Assembly: GCA_938743325.2 (NCBI GenBank)
Contig: OW568869.1
Coordinates: 434,001-498,000 of the forward strand
DNA from: Pycnococcus provasolii
Lineage: Eukaryota; Chlorophyta; Pseudoscourfieldiophyceae; Pseudoscourfieldiales; Pycnococcaceae
Direction of reading: 5' to 3'
Length of the DNA: 64,000 nt
The notes under the pieces are model-generated. The model was not told the DNA's origin. It did no database searches and saw only the letters and a program-made list of their open reading frames with translations. Both the position numbers and the translations under genes were made by a program. Below are positions 28,672 through 39,099 of this stretch, piece by piece. Every line of letters starts with the position of its first letter. Position 1 is the stretch's first letter.

Positions 28672-31012
28672 CTATGCAACTCTTTTCGGCATCGTGCTCG
28701 ACACGATGGACGTGAGAGGCTGAGGCTGCTCTTCGTACGTCTCGACCATGAAGTCCCAGACGTTTCGATACCAGCCCAGATCGAAGGGGTTGTGGAAAAG
28801 GCCGTCCGGTCCACGAAGGTAGCGATAGCGGTGGCTGTTAGCCAGCTCGTTCGTTGTGACGTTCCGGCACACTTGGCTGATCTGCACTATGCAAAGAGTC
28901 GCCACGCTCAGCAGCACAACGAAGTCGGCAACAAGGAATATGACGAGGCTACTTGCCTGTGGTAATCGTGCAAGGCTGAATGTCCCGCCCCCACTTGGGT
29001 GCCCTGGCGCAGGCACAACGGACGCAAGGCGCAGGAGTGCGAGTCCGCATGATGTGACGAGCGCAATCGTCTCCAGGGTGAGGAATATGATGAAGTCGCG
29101 GCGATTTTTCCTGCCAATCACATTGCCTACCCATGGGCAGAAGTGATCGAAGTGCTCCACACATCGCCCTGTAACCTTGCAGTGTTTTGCACGCAGCGGT
29201 CGGACAAGCTTGCATGTCACACAGATACGCTCCCACTCGCCAGACCAAAGAGCGGGGTGGTTGACAGTTGCGGATCCGCCCGTGCGAGCGCGCATCCCTG
29301 ACGAACCCTTCTCCCGCATGTGCGGAGAGTTTGCGTATACGTCAGCAACGCGAACGAAGCCAGGATCTGCCGTAGTCGTTCGATATAGGAATATGAGGCC
29401 TATGCTCGAGCTTCCGACGACGATCCAGCTCGCGATGGCCCCAAACAGACCCAGCGGATGGTAGAGGAACAGGGCAGAATTCACGACACTTGTCAGGAAG
29501 AAGTAGACAAGGCCGATGATGAGCATCCAGATCACCGGAGCCATTTGCAGCGTTTGCATTGCAGTGACGATGCGATTCCACGCACTCCACGAACTTGACA
29601 CACGCTTGCTCCGCTCCTCACTCTTGCGGAATGATGCGAGCGTTCCCGCCACGTGGCGATGCCCTTTTTCTGCCGCAAGTTGCTGCGGTGTGGAGCCAGT
29701 CACATCCTGGGCGTATATCGAGTCTTTTGCGCCACCCTGATTATATGGAAAGTGTTTGTGTGTGTGTGTTTGTGTGTGTGCGTGCGTGCGTTTGAGTTAG
29801 AAGATAAATGCGTGTGGTGCGAAGCGCGATTGTTGTTGAATCATCTCGATGTTGGTATTTTTGGATCAGAGACACAGGAAGATTATAGGTTGCCACATGT
29901 TTGCCCACGATGGGGCCACGAGCCATCGGCGAACGGCTCAAATTTCAGTGGAAAGAAGACAATAAGTTTGAATAGATTCTCATCAAGTCCGATGTACACA
30001 AAGGGAAGGCAAAAGAAAGGCAAACGAACACAAGATGAGGCTTTCACAACGCACCTGCAGAAGCGTGTTGACCGCCTCAATGTTGCCGCGAATGCTCGCC
30101 CAGTGCAATGGAGTACATCCTTCCTTGTCTTTCTGATTTGGGCTCGCGTTGAGAAACAGTAGTAGCTTCGTGGCGTCCACAAAACCCTTGTATGCTGCCC
30201 AATGCAGCGGCGTGCGATCGTCCAAATCTAAGCCGTCTATGTCAGCGTTCCACCGCATGGCCAGGTGGTAAACGACATTTGCATGTCCATACTGCGATGC
30301 AACGTGCATGACCGTGTAGCCACGCGCATCCCCGAGTTCCAGCAGGCGGCGCACTGCGGCCATGCTGTGAGCGGGAACGTCCAGAGCTGCACCGTCGCCC
30401 GCGCCATCGCCGAGAGCACTTGTTGGATCCAAGCCACCAGCTGGCAGGCCAATGTCTGCGATGTGCCGCAGCAGAACCTCTAGTGTCCCAACGGAAGCAC
30501 GCACCGCGGTCCAGTGAAGCGCAGTCTGACCTGTGTGGTCCGCGGCGTCGGCACTCGCGCCGCGACTCAGCAGGTAGGTGGCAGCCGCGACGCGATTGTT
30601 GAGACACGCCCACTGCAGTGGCCTGTATCCTTGAGCATCAGGCTGGTTCACGGCAGATGGCGTGCGTTCGATAAATTCTCTGTGTGTCGTGTTTTGGTTT
30701 GTGTAGATAGAAAAGAAGTGTGGGTGCGTGCGTGCATGCGTGAGTGAGTGAGCGAGTGGGAAAAAAGAGGGGAAGATGTGCTGTTGGAAAGGTGGTGTCG
30801 TACTTGAGTTTGTCCAGATCGCCATACGCGGAAGCCTTGAAGATGTCATCGATAACGACGTCGGCTCTATCACCCCCGGGCATAGCCGTGTCGTCCGTCG
30901 CAGCACTCGATGTGTTGACGGTGGAAGCCGGTTCGTCCGTCGACGCGGCGGGAGCAGATGCAGACACCGACGACACAGTTGTCTGCAAAGATGCGACGCT
31001 CTCAATCGCCAT
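28672..31012 (-). CDS. ankyrin-DHHC-type protein S-acyltransferase (DHFC), 3 exons
   Basis: Palmitoyltransferase of the Akr1/ZDHHC17/TIP1 type, 632 residues. Exon 1 is 30804-31012, exon 2 30055-30679 and exon 3 28672-29736. Introns are 124 and 318 nt; both joins restore ankyrin repeats (DLDKLKEFIERTPSAVN and NTLLQGGAKDSIYAQDVTG). Six or so ankyrin repeats are followed by four membrane segments. The cysteine-rich catalytic domain is between segments 2 and 3 (CVTCKLVRPLRAKHC ... FDHFCPWVGN). The catalytic motif is DHFC instead of DHHC; the cysteine is kept. Yeast Akr1 has DHYC, so an aromatic third position is tolerated in this clade. It acts on Golgi/endosomal membranes by family inference. 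The second intron contains a long GT repeat next to its 3' end. Confidence 0.88.
29750..29791. repeat. GT dinucleotide microsatellite in intron
   Basis: Interrupted (GT)n tract within intron 2 of the ankyrin-DHHC gene. Confidence 0.85.
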
Positions 31013-31546
31013 AAAATCTATAGGACTTCAAAGAAGTCGACAGAAGCTGATGACGCTTCTGACAGAGACGTGCTACAAAGCTTCTGCCAGCTGAGTAGCA
31101 CGCGAACGGCAAAGCAGCGCACGCGACGACAGCACGACGAAGCCGCGAACGACGGGCAGACGTTGAGGTATGGCCGAGGAGGGTGAGATCGCGGAGGGCG
31201 ACGACAAGACGACGGGAATACAGTACTCCGGTGTTCAGGGGGAGGGTTTTCAAGGAGTCCCAAACCCTTTTTTTTCTAAACAAAACCCGAATCAGAAGCA
31301 AACCAGAGGGGGGTCCATCCCGATCCCTCGAGCTTTCCTTCAACGGTGCATCCCTCTTTGGAGGGGCAAGGCGGGAAATGCTGGGCCTGGTGGGTTACGA
31401 TGGTGGGTTAGGGCTACCCGCGTCGCCGGCCGCGTCCCAAACTCGTTCAAAGTTCGCGTGCGCGCCCCCATCACACTCACACCTCTCGAGGCTCACGCCT
31501 GTTGCGCTCTTGAGCTGGAGAAAAGAGAGGCTTTATTTGCACAAAC
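31013..31546. other. divergent promoter region
   Basis: Between the ankyrin-DHHC gene (minus) and the small gene at 31547 (plus). Open frames across 31170-31740 overlap the next gene in other frames and lack coding character. A T run at 31266-31274 is the only obvious feature. Confidence 0.45.
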
Positions 31547-32310
31547 ATGCTCAAGTGGGCCATAGTGTTCGTGGGCAGCTTAGTCTTCGCTGTGGAAAAA
31601 TATGGAGCAGACGAAGTCACACGCCAACTTCCGTTTCTAAGGCCAGTCGTGAGTTGGTTGCGCTCGCTGCACATCGTCGGCGAAGGGCCGCGGATACAAA
31701 CGCTTGGAGACGACCCCCTGGACGGGAGCTTGGCGAGCCTTAACAAGGCATCACCGTCGACTTCGGCAACACATTTTGCAACCGGCGAAGCTGCTTTTGC
31801 TGCAACGGCGGCTGCGCCCGCGCCTGCCACGAAAGCTGTGCGCCTGGAGGACATTGCTCCGCCCGCGTTGTGCCGATATTGGCGTCGTCGACGAGAACGG
31901 TCGGAAAACCCGGACAAGGTGGTAGTTGCAAGCGAGGCGATGGCAGCCATGCGAGCACGTCGGCGTAAGGCTGCTCAGGCGAGCGAGAGGCATAAGCGCG
32001 TGCGAGAACGCATCGAGAACTCACGCCACGCCGAGAAGCAGGCACAGGCACCACGTGTGAGTACATAAAGTAGTGTGCTCGTCTTTCTGTAATTACGTAT
32101 TCAAAAACCAAGTTCAAACCAAATTCCATGGTATCCTTTGCGCAGCTCGTGGCGGGCTCAAGCTATCCATACCTTGCCAAGGCAGCTGGCGAGCATGAGG
32201 TTGTTGAAGCGCGCCAGCCAGCCCAAGGGAGCAAGGATAAACCCCAACCGCCACCCCAAAGCCCCAATCGATTTTTCCGTGCAATCTCTCAGCTATGTAG
32301 GAAGTCCTAA
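31547..32310 (+). CDS. small membrane-anchored protein of unknown function, 2 exons
   Basis: Exon 1 31547-32056 and exon 2 32146-32310, joined across an 89-nt intron (GTGAGT donor, CTTTGCGCAG acceptor), giving about 224 residues. The N-terminus is a hydrophobic anchor (WAIVFVGSLVFAVEKYG). An Ala-rich linker follows, then a basic helical stretch (YWRRRRERS ... AMRARRRKAAQASERHKRVRERIE). The second exon adds a short Pro-rich end. If the intron is not removed the protein ends at 173 residues (stop at 32066-32068). No family recognised. Confidence 0.5.
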
Positions 32311-32374
32311 CTTATACCGGACCTGGGCACAAATAAAAAAGTAAAAAAACGTTCCGGCGCAGGCGAGAGCCAAA

Positions 32375-33793
32375 ATGTCGAAGAAGCGCCCTCGTGGCGG
32401 CGCTAGCTGCGACGCGCTAGCCGCGCAGCTACGCCAGCTCAACGGCGCCACCCAGTGCGACGACTCCGCGCATTCCACAGCCTCGGCAGGGTGGTGTGGC
32501 GTGGGCCTGACTGCGGAGGAGGTGGCGCGCTTCTCGCGCCCGTGCCTGGTCAAGTCGTTCGGTCCGACGAGGCAGCTGCGCCTATGCCGCTCCAAGGCAC
32601 TCGTCGTTGGCGTTGGCGGGCTTGGTAGTCCAGCTGCAACATATCTCACGACGAGCGGCGTGGGCGTGCTCGGCTTGTGTGATTTTGACACCGTTGACGC
32701 GTCCAATTTGCATCGCCAGCCGCTATACAAGCGCGAGGATGTAGGGCAGCCGAAGGTGGCCTGCGCCGTGAAGCGGCTGTCGGAACTCGTCGACGCGTCG
32801 GCGCTGCGCGTGCACAAGAGTGAAGGATGTGACAGCTTGGAGACCGTTCCTGGAACATTTTCCATACGCACGCACGAAAGCGGCTTAACTCGCGATAATG
32901 CGCGGGACGTGGTGCGTGACTACGACGTCGTGTTGGACTGCACGGACAACCCACGGACGCGATACCTGCTGAACGATGCGTGCGTATTGGAGGGGAAACC
33001 TCTCGTCTACGGTGCCTCGGTGGGCATGGAGGGTCAGCTCACGGTTTACCACCACAACGGCGGGCCCTGCCTGAGATGCATCTTTCCCGAGCCGCTGGAT
33101 GCCGACGCGTGCGATGTGTGCTCTGATACCGGCGTCCTTGGCTTCGTTCCAGGCCTCATCGGCGTCATGCAGGCACAGGAGGCGATCAAGGTGCTGACAA
33201 ACTTCGGGACGACGCTCTCGGGGCGAATGCTGCACTACGACGCGGAGGATGCGAGGCAGTTCGTCGCCAAGCTTCGTGGCCGTCGTCCAGGCTGCGCGTC
33301 GTGCGGCGACTCGCCAACCGACCCTTCATCCCTCGATGAGCCGACAGCAGGAAAGGCGTCTGCCGTTACAGCATCGTGCAAATCCGCCGTCCCATCGACG
33401 CCAGCAGACCACCGGTGGTCCGCGTCACGCCTTTCCACGGCACTGCGGCACGACTCGCGCGAGCGTGTTGTGCTCGTCGACGTTCGCACACCAAACCAGC
33501 ATGCCATGTGCGCACTGCCGGAGAGTATATCCATTCCATACGAGACGTGCCTTGCGGATTCAGACGCGCTCAAGGTGGCTTCTCGATCACTTGCCGAAGC
33601 AGCGGCAAACGCGGCGACGGAGGCGAGCGACCACGGGCGCACACTGCACGTTGTGTGTTACTGCCGAAGAGGCAACGACAGCCAGCTTGCGGTAGCCGCG
33701 CTTCGTCCGATCCTTGGTGCGCACGTCGTTGACTTGGAAGGTGGTTTGAACGCGTGGCGCCGCGACGTCGACAACACGTTCCCTTTGTACTGA
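32375..33793 (+). CDS. MOCS3: UBA4/MOCS3 adenylyltransferase-sulfurtransferase
   Basis: E1-like enzyme activating the ubiquitin-like sulfur carriers URM1 and MOCS2A, needed for tRNA thiolation and molybdopterin synthesis; cytosolic by family. The ThiF/MoeB domain has the nucleotide loop GVGGLG (79-84), DFDTVDASNLHRQ, a DCTDNPRTRY segment and the SDTGVLGFVPG loop. Zinc cysteines are in CLRC and CASC. The C-terminal rhodanese domain has the persulfide cysteine in CRRGNDSQ, exactly the MOCS3 loop. Length 472 residues is typical. The ATG at 32375 is the only sensible start; no intron needed. Confidence 0.93.
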   Translation: MSKKRPRGGASCDALAAQLRQLNGATQCDDSAHSTASAGWCGVGLTAEEVARFSRPCLVKSFGPTRQLRLCRSKALVVGVGGLGSPAATYLTTSGVGVLGLCDFDTVDASNLHRQPLYKREDVGQPKVACAVKRLSELVDASALRVHKSEGCDSLETVPGTFSIRTHESGLTRDNARDVVRDYDVVLDCTDNPRTRYLLNDACVLEGKPLVYGASVGMEGQLTVYHHNGGPCLRCIFPEPLDADACDVCSDTGVLGFVPGLIGVMQAQEAIKVLTNFGTTLSGRMLHYDAEDARQFVAKLRGRRPGCASCGDSPTDPSSLDEPTAGKASAVTASCKSAVPSTPADHRWSASRLSTALRHDSRERVVLVDVRTPNQHAMCALPESISIPYETCLADSDALKVASRSLAEAAANAATEASDHGRTLHVVCYCRRGNDSQLAVAALRPILGAHVVDLEGGLNAWRRDVDNTFPLY

Positions 33794-34831
33794 TGAATCC
33801 TTATTATGTAACACCGACTTCGGTTCCCCCATGTTTGCAAGCAAAGCTGCTGTGCGGTGGTCACTCACTTGTAGTTCGTCTACAGTGTCTGACGTTCCGT
33901 TCTTTCTTATTTGCATACGTATATTATGTGTAAACAAAACATGTGAGTGATACCTTTATAACCTTAACGACCTAGAAGGCCGGCTGAGAAAAGCCTGCCG
34001 TTTTCGATTCAGCCAGCCTGTCGCCTCCCTTGTCCCTTTTTTCGTTTGCTTGTTCCGGTATCCCTTCGACCACCACCTGCAAGGTGCAAGCTGCAAGCCA
34101 AGGTGGTTCTCCAGCTGTGCGTCACCCCTAGGCAGCCACCGGGAACCCACTCCCAAATGTTGCCATCATAGACTAACTTAGTGAAGGATGCCGGGGACAC
34201 CTGTTGGCATCCTAAACGCCGCCAGCAGGTCACTTTTCCCCCCCCTTTGACCCCCCTTTGAGCAAACCAGGGGCCGGGAAAACGCAGAAGCTGTTCTCAT
34301 CATGACAGGCCAAATGTCAGGGGTCAGGAATGCCTCTCCTCATATCCTGCAAGGTGCGGTGGGGGCTGGTCTCCGTCGTTGATTTGAAATCTTACTCCGC
34401 CTAAAGCCTTGGTTGCATACCGCTCGCCCCCCCCCCCGGGAAAAAGCTAATTACGATTCCGCGAAACGTAGGGCCCCGAACCCTCTATAAGGGCCGTATC
34501 ACCATATTCTTCTGGGGTTCTATCTAAACCAGGGTCCCGGGAAGGGAAGGGAAGGGAAGGGAAGGGCGAAGGGACCACGCGCGCGTCCAACTCCCTTCAC
34601 TTCAGAGGCCTCTTCGGTGCCTCTACCGACCCTTTGAAGCCTTCCCTTTCTTCCGTTCCCTTCCCTTCCCCTTCCCTTCCCCTTCCCCCCCGGCACCTGG
34701 CACACTTCTCCCCCCCTGTATCTCCCCTCCGCAAAGCTTTAATTCTCTTGCTCGCTGTCATTAGTGACTGCTCTGCTTATCTTTCTCTTCTTACTGTTTC
34801 GTATCTCTTTCGTTCCTTTAGTATTGCTAGT
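33794..34831. other. 1-kb intergenic region with mirror purine/pyrimidine tracts
   Basis: No gene recognised. A GGGAA repeat (five to six units, 34539-34567) is followed ~75 bp later by a complementary CCCTT-type tract (34643-34690). They could pair as a hairpin or form a triplex ahead of the GATA gene. A run of C at 34429-34437 is also present. Confidence 0.55.
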
Positions 34832-35764
34832 ATGCGAGTCCTGTGTGAACGTTGTCGCGTGCGTGTCGCGCAGTGCGTGCGCGCATTGCCGGACGGAGAA
34901 ACGCCGCTCTGCGAGTGCTGCGAAGGAGCTCTCGCCTCCGAATCAGCCATGGGCGCGCGCCTTCAGCTCATGTTGGGTTCTGACGCCTGGAGTCGGGCGG
35001 CAGCTTGCCAAGCGTGTCAGGTATGTTTGATCAGACTCATTGTTTGATCGCTCAATATAATGTGTCGACGCAAGATAAATATTTATAAAATGCACACATT
35101 ATTACCTTAATTGGACCAACAACATTACGTTGCTAACATTTGCCACAATTTTCCCCACAAACAACAACAACAACAACAACAACAGATGGCTCCTGGCGTG
35201 GTGTTTTCCTATGCGGAGTCAAAGATCTTCTGCTGCAGCTGCGACACCGCAATTCACGCGGGGAAAAGCCAGCAGGAGTGCCCACGATTTCTCATCTTCA
35301 GCCACAAGCTTCCGCCTGTGCACCCGTCTGCAAAGTCCAGCCCATTTGCCACAGGACTGCCACATCCCACCATGTGCCGCACACCACTCGAATTCCTGCC
35401 GCCCCCAACCTTGCCGCCGCAGCACCCAACCATGCCATCAAGTCAGATGACTGCGCCGATACATGGTGTGGTTCCTTCACACGCAATATCACCACTTCTT
35501 GCTGACGACTGGCTCACGGGAGTGAACCTGGCTGACGACTTCTACGACGCAACGGAGAACGTTGCGAACGCTCCTACGCCGCCACTGACGGCTCCAACGG
35601 GAAGCGTGCGATTGAATATGGACTGCGCAGCGGCGCTGGCGGCTGCCGAGGCGGAGCTTGCCGGAGGGGAGACGGGAGAAAGCTTGGCTATGCGCCTGGC
35701 GCAGCAGCAGACCATTCCGACGTCGTTTTCGTCAGCCAGGCTCGCAGCCCTGGGCGCACCGCCG

Positions 35765-35795
<31 letters not shown>

Positions 35796-36265
35796 CGCGC
35801 CACGGCAGGCCGCAGGCGCCGCCAAGCCCGCCGGCGAACGAACACGTTGCGAGGCTCACGTCGAGCTCCAGCGGGAGCCAGCGCGCGGGAACGCCGAGCC
35901 CGAGCGCGTCCGGTGGATGTGACATCGGGATACCCACAAATTGCCGACGGTGTGTGCACTGTGGCACGACGAGCACCCCGCAGTGGAGAGCTGGGCCGGC
36001 TGGACACAAGACGCTGTGCAATGCTTGCGGCGTGCGCTTCAAGGCGGGCAGGCTAGCCCCCTCCGTGAATTTCCCGCCTCCTCCCGCGCCAAGCATGCCG
36101 CCGCTGACAAACGGAACGATGAAGCGGTGCGCCTCGGCGCCTGTGATTTCGAAGGCTGCCAAGGCGCATCTGTCACGGCCATGCGCGGCCGAGGCTATCA
36201 GCGCCGTTGCCTCGGTGGAAGACATGCGCAATGTGCGCCGTCGACTATCACCGCCCAAATCATAA
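34832..36265 (+). CDS. B-box/GATA zinc-finger transcription factor, 2 exons
   Basis: Exon 1 34832-35020 and exon 2 35186-36265 give ~422 residues. Exon 1 opens with [15 protein letters not shown] and CECCEGAL, like the first B-box. A second B-box begins with CQACQ at the end of exon 1 and continues in exon 2 as [13 protein letters not shown], so the 165-nt intron splits it. Near residue 305 is a type IV GATA finger ([13 protein letters not shown]...[15 protein letters not shown]2CX18CX2C). A Pro run ([12 protein letters not shown] type) precedes it. The family role is DNA binding at GATA sites, with B-boxes for protein contacts, often in light or circadian control in plants. The acceptor is preceded by a CAA repeat and a GCTAAC branch-like sequence, with no normal pyrimidine tract. 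Confidence 0.8.
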
Positions 36266-36545
36266 AAAAAATAATATCAAAATAAGTAGGAGACCTGACA
36301 ATAAACTTTACCTTAGTATTAAATTTTTTTCTAAAGTGTGCAGGTGAAAGACGAAATTTTCTTAATTTTTACTTCCTTAATTTAAAGAGTGTGTAAATAC
36401 GAGTCGAGAATCAATTAGACCAACCACAATTACAATTTAATTTTGTGTGTGTGTGTGTGTGTGTGCGCGTGTGTGCACCTCTTCCCCAAACCTACATGAA
36501 GATCACGTGTCTCAGATCACTCCTCAATTGTTTTTCAAGAATCGC
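36266..36545. other. AT-rich convergent intergenic region with GT microsatellite
   Basis: 3' flanks of the GATA and AsnRS genes. (GT)n at 36443-36476. AT-rich compared with neighbours. Confidence 0.6.
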
Positions 36546-38375
36546 TTATTTGTCGCAGTGAGACGGCCACCTCGGGAACGGAATCACATCTCTGATGTTC
36601 TCCAAGCCTGTGATGAAGAGAATGAGACGCTCAAGACCCAAGCCAAAGCCACTGTGTGTCACCGTGCCATATCGGCGAAGATCTAGGTACCACCTGTACA
36701 TCTCCGGATCGAGCTTCAGCTCCTCCAGGCGGCGATCGAGCACCTCGATGCGCTCCTCACGCTGGCTGCCCCCGATGAGCTCGCCAACACCAGGAACGAG
36801 AACATCCATAGCCGCGACGGTCTTGTCGTCGTCATTCAGGCGCATGTAGAACGCCTTCATCTCTTTCGGGTAGTTGTACACGATCACGGGCTTGTTGAAC
36901 ACCTTCTCGCAGAGGTACCTCTCGTGTTCCGAGCCGAGATCCATGCCCCAGTGGATATCCATGTCATCGAACGTCACCTTGCCGCTACCGGCGTGCTCCT
37001 TGAGAATATCCACAGCCTCCGTGTAGCTGCATCGCCCGAAAGGCTCATTCAGGCAGTTCTTAACGCGGTCGATGCACGTCTTGTCAACGAAGTTAGTCAG
37101 GAACACCATGTCGTCGGCGCACGTCTCCATGACGTGGCGCAGGCAGTGCTTCACGTATGCCTCGGCAAGACGCATGTCGTCGTCAAGGTCCGCAAAAGCC
37201 ACCTCGGGCTCAACCATCCAGAATTCTGCTAGGTGTCGGCTGGTGTTGCTGTTCTCCGCGCGGAAAGTGGGTCCAAACGTGTACACGGACCCGAGCGCGC
37301 ACGCGTAGATCTCCGCCTGCAGCTGCCCCGAAACCGTCAAGAATGCCGGCTTGGCGAAAAAGTCTTGCGAGTAGTCGACATTTCCGGGCACCACGGGACA
37401 CACGGAACTTTTCGTGCCCGCCTCAGCGCCCTCCAGCTCCTTCTTGGTCGCGAGGAGCTTGTCCACCGCAGCCTTCACCTCCTCCGGCGACGCGCCGCCA
37501 GATTTCACCTTCGCTTTCAAGTCGCGCACAGCCTCGCCCTGCTTCGACGCGGCGTCGCGCAGTGACTGCACGTGCGCCGCAGCGTCTGCCGCGGCTTTCG
37601 CGTCGCCCTCGCCGCTCGAAGGCGACATGTCCTCCATTTGCTTCAAAAGCGTGGTGACGGCGAACATCTCTCCGGCACCCTCGCAGTCCGACGACGTGAT
37701 GAGCGGCGTGTGAACGTAGAGCATGCCGTTCTCGCGCGCGAAGAAGTCGTGTGTGGCGAAGGAGCACGCGCTACGAATGCGGCTCACGGCGGCGATCACG
37801 TTAGTGCGTGGCCGAAGGTGGCTCACGCCGCGCAGAAACTCGAGGCCGAGCTTGGCCTTTGCGATGGGGTACTTCGAAGCGTCGCACGGGCCGAGGTGCA
37901 GCAGCTCCGTCGTCTTCACCTCCACGCTCTGCTTTGCCTGTTCCGGGAGGGCAACCACGTAGCCTCGAAGCACGACGCAAGCACCCGTCTTAGCTGCTTC
38001 AGACAGCTGCTTTCCCGCCGCCTCCGCTATGGGTTTGTCCAAGAGGCACTGCAGGTTCGTGGCACAAGAGCCGTCGTTGAGCTCCAAGAACGCGAACGAA
38101 CCTTTTCCCTGCTCACGCCCCGTCTTGACCCATCCTCCGACGACGATCTCGACACCATCATACGATCGTCCTCCTTTTCCGTCGCTGGTGTTTAGCAGTG
38201 AAGTGATCGCGACACGTCCAGCACGTAATTGCGTACTGTAGCGTGAGTACTGCGTGAGAGCTGATGATGACGATGACGAGGTAGGTGCACCACTTGTGGA
38301 TGCGACATCAACAGGTTCATGGGAATCGGAGTCGCACAAAGTACCCGTGTGGAAGTTCCAGTACGGAAGGCCCAT
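36546..38375 (-). CDS. asparaginyl-tRNA synthetase with internal WHEP domain
   Basis: Class II aminoacyl-tRNA synthetase charging tRNA-Asn, 609 residues. The N-terminal OB fold (VEIVVGGWVKTGREQGKGSFAFLELNDG region) is followed by the catalytic domain. Motif 2 is in FGPTFRAENSNTSRHLAEFW and motif 3 in GFGLGLERLILFITGLENIRD. Between motifs 1 and 2 sits a ~55-residue WHEP-like helical insertion (QGEAVRDLKAKVKSGGASPE...AVDKLLATKKELEG). Plant AsnRS2 has a similar insertion, so this supports green ancestry. The ATG at 38375 (MGLPYWNF) is chosen because the frame upstream has no ATG. The C-terminus ends IPFPRWPSHCDK, slightly different from the common IPFPRTPG. Confidence 0.92.
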   Translation of the reverse strand: MGLPYWNFHTGTLCDSDSHEPVDVASTSGAPTSSSSSSALTQYSRYSTQLRAGRVAITSLLNTSDGKGGRSYDGVEIVVGGWVKTGREQGKGSFAFLELNDGSCATNLQCLLDKPIAEAAGKQLSEAAKTGACVVLRGYVVALPEQAKQSVEVKTTELLHLGPCDASKYPIAKAKLGLEFLRGVSHLRPRTNVIAAVSRIRSACSFATHDFFARENGMLYVHTPLITSSDCEGAGEMFAVTTLLKQMEDMSPSSGEGDAKAAADAAAHVQSLRDAASKQGEAVRDLKAKVKSGGASPEEVKAAVDKLLATKKELEGAEAGTKSSVCPVVPGNVDYSQDFFAKPAFLTVSGQLQAEIYACALGSVYTFGPTFRAENSNTSRHLAEFWMVEPEVAFADLDDDMRLAEAYVKHCLRHVMETCADDMVFLTNFVDKTCIDRVKNCLNEPFGRCSYTEAVDILKEHAGSGKVTFDDMDIHWGMDLGSEHERYLCEKVFNKPVIVYNYPKEMKAFYMRLNDDDKTVAAMDVLVPGVGELIGGSQREERIEVLDRRLEELKLDPEMYRWYLDLRRYGTVTHSGFGLGLERLILFITGLENIRDVIPFPRWPSHCDK

Positions 38376-39099
38376 GGCGATGGCGGCTTTGGATGAAGAG
38401 GAGAAGAGGATGAGAGGGGGGAGAAAAACGCCTCCGGGCTGCCGGGGGTTGGGTTGCAAGGCGCCTGAGAACTCGAACGAGGAGGGTGCACTTTATAGTA
38501 GTAGGGGCAACAAGGGATCCCCGCGGGCAGGGGGAAATACACAACACGAGTCGTGCGTGGTCCATTCCCATTTATTGGATCCCGTTCCGCCGCCGTTTCC
38601 TGTCCTGGTTTCCTGTCCTGCGTTTCCGTCTCCATTTTCCGTCTCCATTTTCCGTCTCCGTTAACGGGTTCAGCCCCATACACGGGGGGATCCCCACCCC
38701 AAATGGTCCATGCTATAAGTGGAAGTCCTTGATAAGTCCTTGATAAGTCCTACGGTAAGTACGGGTACTGGGTAAGTAAGTACCTATTAGTTTTAGCATT
38801 CGGGTTTTCCCCCCGGGCCCCCTTGTTGTTTTGTTTTGTTTGGATTGGGGGTTTGGCCACGCGCCGTTTTGGTGGTTCCCTCCCCCCTGCGGCCCGGCCT
38901 CTACCGTAGCGGTAGTAGGACCCGTGACGTGTGCAAGAAGTGTCAGGGTGTGCCCTTGCACGATAGTTCGCAAGCATTATTTAGCAGACGCCGTTATATT
39001 ATTTTACACACATTAATATTGTGTGTGTCAGCTTTGTTCTCGTTTACCCTAGGTGGTTTTGTTTTGGTTTTTTGTCTTCTTTCCAGGGTCGCGGCATTC
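38376..39099. other. divergent promoter region with tandem repeats
   Basis: Between AsnRS (minus) and the hydroxylase (plus). It contains a 13-bp tandem repeat CCGTCTCCATTTT (three copies, about 38625-38661) and a TCCTTGATAAG repeat (38726-38750). TTTCCAG at 39079-39086 might be a 5'-UTR intron acceptor. Confidence 0.5.

Noticed and set aside
31170-31743. Long plus-strand frames overlapping the start of the gene at 31547
   Set aside because: They read promoter sequence and the next gene out of frame; the frame with the membrane anchor and a splice-consistent second exon is better.
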